Shown here: one piece after another, positions 5,628 to 10,000 of the stretch | How positions within the stretch are numbered: the stretch's first letter is position 1 | Layout of the letters: each line of letters begins with the position of its first letter | NCBI RefSeq assembly: GCF_020217025.1 | Contig: NZ_JAIWOF010000082.1 | Coordinates: 1-10,000, forward strand | Reading direction: 5' to 3' | DNA length: 10,000 nt | Source: Flavobacterium sp. | GTDB taxonomy: Bacteria; Bacteroidota; Bacteroidia; Flavobacteriales; Flavobacteriaceae | Made by a program: the position numbers and the translations under genes | Notes under the pieces: model-generated | What the model was told of the DNA's origin: nothing | Seen by the model: only the letters and a program-made list of their open reading frames with translations | Databases searched by the model: none

Positions 5628-6869
5628 TTATTCGTAACGCAATGCTTCCACTGGATCTAATTTAGAAGCTTTTATCGCAGGATATAGTCCAGAAACAATG
5701 GTAACTATAAAAGTTGTAATGAAAGCCGCTATAATTGCCATCCACGGAATTACAAAAGCAAATCCAATAGCAGAAGCGATTGCAAAACCGATCAGTATTC
5801 CGAATAAGATTCCAACGATTCCGCCTAATTGGCCAATGACTAAAGTTTCTGTGAAAAACTGCCACGCAATCGTACTTCGTTTCGCACCAAGCGATTTTCT
5901 AACTCCAATTTCTCGCGTTCTTTCGGTAACAGAAACCAACATGATGTTCATTAAGGCAATTGAAGAACCAAAAACAGTAATAATTCCAATTACCCATGCC
6001 GAAATTCCCAAAACAGCTGTATTAGAAAGCAAGGTTTGAATTAAATCATCGCTTCGTTCAATTCCAAAATTGTCTTTTTCTATTGGACTTAATTTACGAA
6101 CTCTACGCATCGTAATAATCGCATCGTCAACCGCTTCATCTAATAAACCTTCATTCATTACCATCACGTCCAAATCGTAATTGATGTTCGGAGCAGAAAA
6201 TAAGGAGCGCGCGACTTGTGTTGGAATTAAAACGCGTAAATCTTGGCTATTTCCAAAAGTAGAACCTTTCTCTTTTAAAACCCCAATCACTTTAAATTTG
6301 GCACCACGAATAGAAATGGTTTTATCTAACGGATTGATGTTTTCAAACAATCCTTTTTCAAAATCGGAACCCAAAACACAAACGTAATTGTTGTTTGCTA
6401 TGTCAAAGGAATTGAAATTTCTACCTTTTACAACTTCTAAACCTTTATTCGGACAAAAATTTTCATCCACACCAACGATAGAAATTTCTGGATCGGTCTT
6501 TTTCTCTCCATATTTTACTTCAACTGCCGAACCTGCTGTAAATGATAACGATGTGGTAGTAAACGGAAAATTAAATTTATCTTGAAAAGCCTTAGCTTCA
6601 GGATAACTGATGATAGGATTGACACGTTGTTCGGTATCATTTTGATTAATTTCAGACGAAAAATCATATTGACTAATAGAAAAAGTATTCGCTCCCATAG
6701 AAGCAAAATCTTTTAAAATTGTATTCTCTAGCGCTGAAACTACCGTAAGAATCCCAACCAAAGCCGTGATTCCAATAGCAATAATCATTACTGTTAATGA
6801 AGTACGCAAAGCCTGACTTCTAATGGAATCAAGCGCAATTTTTGTATTTTCCTTAAATAATCCTACCAT
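5628..6869 (-). CDS. MacB/FtsX-type ABC transporter permease
   Basis: This 413-residue membrane protein has the MacB permease layout. It has a first helix at about residues 22-46 after a basic amphipathic start (FKENTKIALDSIRSQALR), then a large periplasmic MacB-PCD domain (about 47-280). Three helices follow at about 285-310, 345-369 and 374-396 in the FtsX domain, which includes the typical cytoplasmic coupling loop TERTREIGVRKSLGAKRS. The C-terminus DPVEALRYE is a family hallmark. Such permeases pair with a LolD/MacB-like ATPase and use cytoplasmic ATP hydrolysis to drive conformational change in the periplasm, in efflux, lipoprotein handling or envelope stress. No ATPase or membrane-fusion partner is next to it: the downstream neighbour is the convergent prmC and the upstream neighbour is the divergent hisS. 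It must use subunits encoded elsewhere. The cargo is unknown. Confidence 0.92.
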   Translation of the reverse strand: MVGLFKENTKIALDSIRSQALRTSLTVMIIAIGITALVGILTVVSALENTILKDFASMGANTFSISQYDFSSEINQNDTEQRVNPIISYPEAKAFQDKFNFPFTTTSLSFTAGSAVEVKYGEKKTDPEISIVGVDENFCPNKGLEVVKGRNFNSFDIANNNYVCVLGSDFEKGLFENINPLDKTISIRGAKFKVIGVLKEKGSTFGNSQDLRVLIPTQVARSLFSAPNINYDLDVMVMNEGLLDEAVDDAIITMRRVRKLSPIEKDNFGIERSDDLIQTLLSNTAVLGISAWVIGIITVFGSSIALMNIMLVSVTERTREIGVRKSLGAKRSTIAWQFFTETLVIGQLGGIVGILFGILIGFAIASAIGFAFVIPWMAIIAAFITTFIVTIVSGLYPAIKASKLDPVEALRYE

Positions 6870-6910
6870 GACTATAAGACTACAAATTATTTATTTTGTT
6901 ACATTAAAAA

Positions 6911-6940
6911 AGTAATTAGTAAAAAGTAACTAGTAATTAG
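6911..6940. repeat. Short direct repeats in the permease-hisS intergenic region
   Basis: AGTAATTAG occurs at 6911-6919 and again at 6932-6940, separated by a related AGTAAC (6925-6930). These 9-bp direct repeats, 21 bp apart (two helical turns), could be a binding site or simply low-complexity drift. The whole divergent region is 6870-7038 and holds no other gene. Confidence 0.4.
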
Positions 6941-6952
6941 CCTTATAATTTT

Positions 6953-6980
6953 TTGAAGTCAGTAATATATCCGATATTTG
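6953..6980 (+). promoter_or_regulatory. Candidate hisS promoter
   Basis: TTG (6953-6955) is followed after 17 bp by GATATTTG (6973-6980), a 7 of 8 match to the flavobacterial -7 box TAnnTTTG at an acceptable spacing from the -33 TTG. Transcription would begin near 6986, giving a leader of about 50 bases before the hisS ATG. This is the only place in the window where I found both promoter elements together. Confidence 0.4.
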
Positions 6981-7038
6981 CATTACTAAAAATCAGAATT
7001 GTCTTATTGACACATTTTCAAATTGACATATTAGAAAA

Positions 7039-8412
7039 ATGGCACAAAAACCAAGCATACCAAAAGGAACCCGAGATTTTTCACCAGCAGAAGTGGCGAA
7101 ACGCAATTATATTTTCAGTACGATAAAAACCAATTTTGAGAAATTTGGCTTTCAACCGATTGAAACGCCTTCGTTTGAAAATTCTGAAACCTTAATGGGG
7201 AAATATGGAGAAGAAGGTGATCGTTTGATTTTTAAGATTTTGAATTCGGGAGATTATTTGGCTAAAGCGGATGCTACTTTATTGGAAAATAGAGACAGTT
7301 TGAAGTTAACAAGTCATATTTCCGAAAAAGCCCTTCGTTACGATTTAACTGTTCCTTTTGCACGTTATGTAGTACAACACCAAAACGAAATTGAGTTTCC
7401 GTTCAAGCGTTACCAAATTCAGCCCGTTTGGCGTGCGGATAGACCTCAAAAAGGACGTTTTAGAGAGTTTTATCAGTGTGATGCTGATGTGGTGGGTTCA
7501 AATTCACTTTGGCAAGAAGTAGAGTTGGTGCAATTGTATGACTCAGTTTTTAGTCAGTTAGGTTTAGGTGGTGTTACGATTAAAATTAACAATCGTAAAA
7601 TCTTATCAGGAATCGCTGAGGTAATTGGTGCTTCGGATAAATTGATTGATTTTACGGTAGCTTTAGATAAATTAGACAAAATAGGTGAGGACGGCGTGAA
7701 AAAAGAAATGTTAGAAAAAGGCATTTCGGAAACAGCGATTGAAAAAGTACAACCGTTGTTCAATTTCACTGGAACCATCAACGAAAAAATAGAGAAACTA
7801 GCCCAATTATTAGCCAATTCAGAAGAAGGAATGAAAGGCGTAAACGAGTTGCAATTCATTTGCGATAACGTTACGACTTTAGGTTTACAAACCGCTTTCT
7901 TGGATTTAGATGTTACGTTAGCGCGTGGTTTAAATTATTACACAGGTGCCATTTTTGAAGTCGCTGCGCCAAAAGGAGTAGCTATGGGTTCAATTGGTGG
8001 CGGTGGTCGTTATGATGATTTGACTGGGATTTTCGATGCTAAAAATAAAATGTCAGGCGTTGGAATTTCGTTTGGTTTAGACCGAATTGCTTTGGTAATG
8101 GAAGAAGTAGGTTTGTTTCCAGAAGCTGTTTTAGCTACATCAAAAGCGTTGTTCTTAAACTTTGGTGATAAAGAAGCCTTGTATGCGATGAAAGCCATTG
8201 GAAAATTACGTCAAAAAGGAATAAAAGTGGAGTTATATCCTGATAAATCAAAAATCGACAAACAATTCAAACATGCTGATAGAAGAGGAATTCCATTTGC
8301 AGTAATTGTAGGAGAATCGGAAATAGAGCGTGAAGAATTTGGCTTGAAAAACTTAGCTACTGGCGAACAACAAAAAGTGGACTTTGCAACATTAGTTACT
8401 TTATTACAATAA
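7039..8412 (+). CDS. hisS: Histidyl-tRNA synthetase
   Basis: HisRS is a class II synthetase that activates histidine with ATP and charges tRNA-His in the cytoplasm. The 457 residues show [10 protein letters not shown] at the N-terminus (7-16) and [10 protein letters not shown] in the motif region near 100-110. Class II motif 2 starts at W131 and contains R135, R142 and FYQCD to D148. The histidine-specific motif ARGLNYYTG spans 295-303, and motif 3 region GGGGRYDD spans 320-327. The C-terminal anticodon-binding domain runs from about 365 to the end ([16 protein letters not shown] onward). In the histidine motif, asparagine replaces the aspartate of the more common RGLDYYTG, which I take as lineage variation. 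It starts 169 bp from the divergent permease gene and may be co-transcribed with the small membrane protein downstream, since no terminator is seen after it. Confidence 0.97.
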   Translation: MAQKPSIPKGTRDFSPAEVAKRNYIFSTIKTNFEKFGFQPIETPSFENSETLMGKYGEEGDRLIFKILNSGDYLAKADATLLENRDSLKLTSHISEKALRYDLTVPFARYVVQHQNEIEFPFKRYQIQPVWRADRPQKGRFREFYQCDADVVGSNSLWQEVELVQLYDSVFSQLGLGGVTIKINNRKILSGIAEVIGASDKLIDFTVALDKLDKIGEDGVKKEMLEKGISETAIEKVQPLFNFTGTINEKIEKLAQLLANSEEGMKGVNELQFICDNVTTLGLQTAFLDLDVTLARGLNYYTGAIFEVAAPKGVAMGSIGGGGRYDDLTGIFDAKNKMSGVGISFGLDRIALVMEEVGLFPEAVLATSKALFLNFGDKEALYAMKAIGKLRQKGIKVELYPDKSKIDKQFKHADRRGIPFAVIVGESEIEREEFGLKNLATGEQQKVDFATLVTLLQ

Positions 8413-8420
8413 TTAAAAGC

Positions 8421-8442
8421 TGAACTTTGTCCTTGAACTTGT
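8421..8442. repeat. Short direct repeat after hisS
   Basis: TGAACTT occurs at 8421-8427 and 8434-8440, each followed by GT (after an extra T in the first copy), as a 13-bp spaced tandem. It is short and may be chance or a remnant of an intergenic repeat. No stem-loop terminator is visible between hisS and the next gene. Confidence 0.3.
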
Positions 8443-8456
8443 AATTGATTTTTGAT

Positions 8457-8804
8457 ATGAATGTAGACGACGAAGCTAAAAAAGTAATTTGGTCTCTTCA
8501 GAACAACAAACGTACTGAAGCGGAACGAAATGTATTTGCTCCAACCGGTAAAAAACCGATGAATAAAAACTTAGTTTATGTTTTGTCGGCGATTGGAATT
8601 ACTTTTTTGATGAGTTTTGCGTTGTCGTTATTTTCTAAAGAGACTACACAATTTTGTTTCCTAATTGATAATTATTGCTTCAATTCAACTGAAAATCCAA
8701 TTGCTTATACGTTTTATATTTTCATGAATCTTTGGATTTTAATTTTAGGAATTGGAATCGCTTATTTGATTGGGAAAAAGTTAGGAAATCGATTCAAAAT
8801 TTAG
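8457..8804 (+). CDS. Hypothetical small membrane protein with two transmembrane helices
   Basis: I do not recognise a family. From the ATG at 8457 the product has 115 residues; a TTG at 8445 would add four. An N-terminal charged segment (about 1-38, DDEAKKVIWSLQNNKRTEAE and a KKP-rich tail) is followed by a helix at about 39-59, a short loop with two cysteines (C67 and C74), and a second helix at about 84-106. The protein ends with a basic tail (KKLGNRFKI). Positive charge on both termini predicts that both are cytoplasmic and the cysteine-bearing loop faces the periplasm, where the cysteines could form a disulfide. It lies 44 bp after hisS and 16 bp before the MepB-family gene, so co-transcription with mepB is likely. 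Codon choice and composition look like those of its neighbours, so it appears to be a real native gene. Confidence 0.65.
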   Translation: MNVDDEAKKVIWSLQNNKRTEAERNVFAPTGKKPMNKNLVYVLSAIGITFLMSFALSLFSKETTQFCFLIDNYCFNSTENPIAYTFYIFMNLWILILGIGIAYLIGKKLGNRFKI

Positions 8805-8820
8805 AAAAACCTCTCCATTT

Positions 8821-9333
8821 ATGGCAATAGAAAGTTTTCAAGCCGATTTGCAATTAGCTGAAAAATTACTTTATAACGAATGTGGTTTTCAACTTCAAAA
8901 GCTTGTTTGGAATTCTGAAAGCACAAATTATGGCGCTTGTTCTTTTGAATTGAACAACAAACTAATTCAATACCGAGTGGCAAATATCACGCCTACAAAA
9001 ATCGGCCAATTTGTTGCTATTTGGAAACGAAATAAGGAAGGTATAACAGCTCCCTTTGATGTTTCTGATTCTTTAGATTTGCTGATTATTTCAGTAAGAG
9101 ATTCAGAAAATTTCGGTCAATTTATCTTTCCAAAATCGGTTTTAGTTTCTAAAGGAATTGTTTCTAAAAATGGAAAAGGAGGGAAGCGTGGTATTAGAGT
9201 TTACGCACCTTGGGATAAACCAACAAGTAAACAAGCGATACAAACTCAAGCTTGGCAGGTTCCATTTTTTGTTGAAATTAAAGAAAACGCATTAACAGAT
9301 TTAGAAAAAATAAAACGGATACTTTCGTTTTAA
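8821..9333 (+). CDS. MepB-family protein
   Basis: The 170-residue product matches the MepB family, named after the third gene of the Staphylococcus aureus mepRAB multidrug-efflux operon; the biochemical role of MepB is unknown. Family features seen are NYGACSFELNNKLIQYRVA, ITPTKIGQFVAIWKRN, PFDVSDSLDLLIISV, FGQFIFPKSVLVSKGI, GKRGIRVYAPWDKP and KQAIQTQAWQVPFF. It is soluble, with no signal peptide or membrane helix, and is full length. No MepR regulator or MepA MATE transporter is beside it, so here the gene stands apart from the operon that named it. The proline-tryptophan motif APWD and the pattern of basic residues suggest a nucleic-acid or nucleotide ligand, but this is speculation. Its final codons form the left arm of a terminator hairpin, and its stop codon lies in the loop. 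Confidence 0.85.
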   Translation: MAIESFQADLQLAEKLLYNECGFQLQKLVWNSESTNYGACSFELNNKLIQYRVANITPTKIGQFVAIWKRNKEGITAPFDVSDSLDLLIISVRDSENFGQFIFPKSVLVSKGIVSKNGKGGKRGIRVYAPWDKPTSKQAIQTQAWQVPFFVEIKENALTDLEKIKRILSF

Positions 9334-9348
9334 AAAAGTATCCGTTTT
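9312..9348. terminator. Strong bidirectional Rho-independent terminator
   Basis: AAAACGGATACTTT (9312-9325) pairs perfectly with its inverted copy at 9335-9348 (14 bp) around a 9-base loop. T residues extend the right arm on the plus strand and a T-rich tract follows on the minus strand, so it can stop both mepB and the convergent T9SS-cargo gene. The mepB stop codon (9331-9333) is in the loop, and the left arm encodes the final residues KRILSF. Confidence 0.85.
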
Positions 9349-9357
9349 TAAATTCTA

Positions 9358-10000
9358 TTATTTGATGATAATCTTTTCACTGAAGTAATTACCGTCATTC
9401 GTTTTTATCTTTACAATATAAACTCCGGTTTCAACATTTTTAACTGGTAATTTTATGCTGTTTTCAGAACTATTTACTTTCCAATGATTTATTTTTGGTC
9501 CTAGAATTGAAAATAAAGTAGCTTCTTCAATTTCTGTATTTTTTGGATTTAAAATTTCTAATTGATGACTTTCAGAATTAAAGAATACAATATTTTGACT
9601 GTTTTCAAATTCATTGTTTGATAATGTTTGATTTGAAAATCGCAATGAAAATCTACCACTAAATTCACCTGCTGGTAGTACTACACTAAAATTTGATGTT
9701 CGAATATCGTTATAGCTATCATTTGTATTGTCATGAATATAAATAGGTTGGTTTAAGTCGAAATTCTCTAATCCATCAATCATAAAGTTTACAGTTCCTG
9801 TTTGACTTGATTTTACAGTTAACGGATAAATAGCATTTGTATTAAAGTGACCTACTCCTTGGATAACCAATTTATAATTATCTAATTGAAAATAAATATC
9901 ATTTGTTTGAGCATCAATTATTTCTCCATCATAGCCATTATTGTAATTATGGTCTGCGTTTTCATTCATGAAACCTATTAGTAGTTGGCGATGAGAATTG
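9358..10000 (-). CDS. Secreted protein with C-terminal type IX secretion sorting domain (N-terminal part outside window)
   Basis: The reading frame stays open from the stop at 9358 to the right edge, giving 213 visible residues. An internal ATG at 9969 is not the start, because upstream codons continue a conserved module (HRQLLIGF just before it). The first part, with NYNNGYDGEIID, FQLDNYKLVIQGVG and FNTNAIYPLTV, matches a beta-rich module I associate with the C-terminal region of many large flavobacterial surface proteins. The last 70 or so residues form a type A sorting domain: EILNPKNTEIEEATLFSILG, then GVYIVKIKTNDG and a C-terminal SEKIIIK. Such domains direct export through the Bacteroidota type IX system and surface attachment or release. 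The functional N-terminal part (adhesin, enzyme or other) lies beyond the window, so the role is unknown. Confidence 0.88.
   Translation of the reverse strand, partial: NSHRQLLIGFMNENADHNYNNGYDGEIIDAQTNDIYFQLDNYKLVIQGVGHFNTNAIYPLTVKSSQTGTVNFMIDGLENFDLNQPIYIHDNTNDSYNDIRTSNFSVVLPAGEFSGRFSLRFSNQTLSNNEFENSQNIVFFNSESHQLEILNPKNTEIEEATLFSILGPKINHWKVNSSENSIKLPVKNVETGVYIVKIKTNDGNYFSEKIIIK

Noticed and set aside
5698..6039. Plus-strand open frame of 113 residues within the ABC permease gene
   Set aside because: It is a shadow of the well-supported permease on the other strand; the sequence is low-complexity, with no recognisable domain.
7000..7032. Two ATTGACA repeats before hisS as -35 boxes
   Set aside because: TTGACA-type -35 elements are not used by the main sigma factor of Bacteroidota, and no matching -10 is placed correctly; the TTG/GATATTTG pair further upstream is a better candidate.
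8445..9333. Small membrane protein plus MepB as a defence or toxin-antitoxin system
   Set aside because: Neither protein shows nuclease, NTPase or toxin motifs, and there is no sign of mobility or unusual composition nearby.

Overview
The window looks like ordinary chromosome from a member of the Flavobacteriaceae (Bacteroidota), probably Flavobacterium or a near relative. This rests on very AT-rich DNA, near-absent Shine-Dalgarno sequences, promoter-like boxes of the flavobacterial TAnnTTTG type, the style of the DnaA, PrmC, HisS and MepB proteins, and a C-terminal type IX secretion sorting domain at the right edge. Nothing seen here (no integrase, transposase, tRNA, CRISPR array or clear base-composition break) suggests a mobile or foreign insert.

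Left part (1-1597): the 5' end of dnaA runs leftward off the window and is divergent from a YbgC/FadM-type acyl-CoA thioesterase. Their 203-bp intergenic region is AT-rich, with a long bulged hairpin and one near-match DnaA box. The thioesterase converges on yigZ with overlapping stop codons, and its probable terminator lies inside the yigZ coding sequence.

Riboflavin-linked cluster (983-4104, minus strand): ribD, a HAD-family hydrolase, an EamA/DMT transporter and a YigZ/IMPACT-family protein are packed with gaps of -8, 6 and 1 bp, so almost certainly one transcript. RibD supplies two early steps of riboflavin synthesis. The next step needs a phosphatase that is often recruited from the HAD family, and some EamA transporters (RibN) carry riboflavin. 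This arrangement is the most interesting functional hypothesis in the window, but it is inference.

Middle (4185-6869): a GNAT acetyltransferase and prmC (release factor glutamine methyltransferase) form a plus-strand pair. They converge on a MacB/FtsX-type ABC permease across an intergenic imperfect palindrome that may be a bidirectional terminator and resembles a dispersed extragenic element.

Right part (7039-10000): hisS (histidyl-tRNA synthetase), a small two-helix membrane protein of unknown function and a MepB-family protein lie on the plus strand. A strong bidirectional terminator, whose left arm lies within the mepB coding end, separates them from the 3' end of a secreted T9SS cargo protein on the minus strand. 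No convincing new multi-gene system was found; the findings are mostly regulatory architecture and testable gene-function hypotheses.
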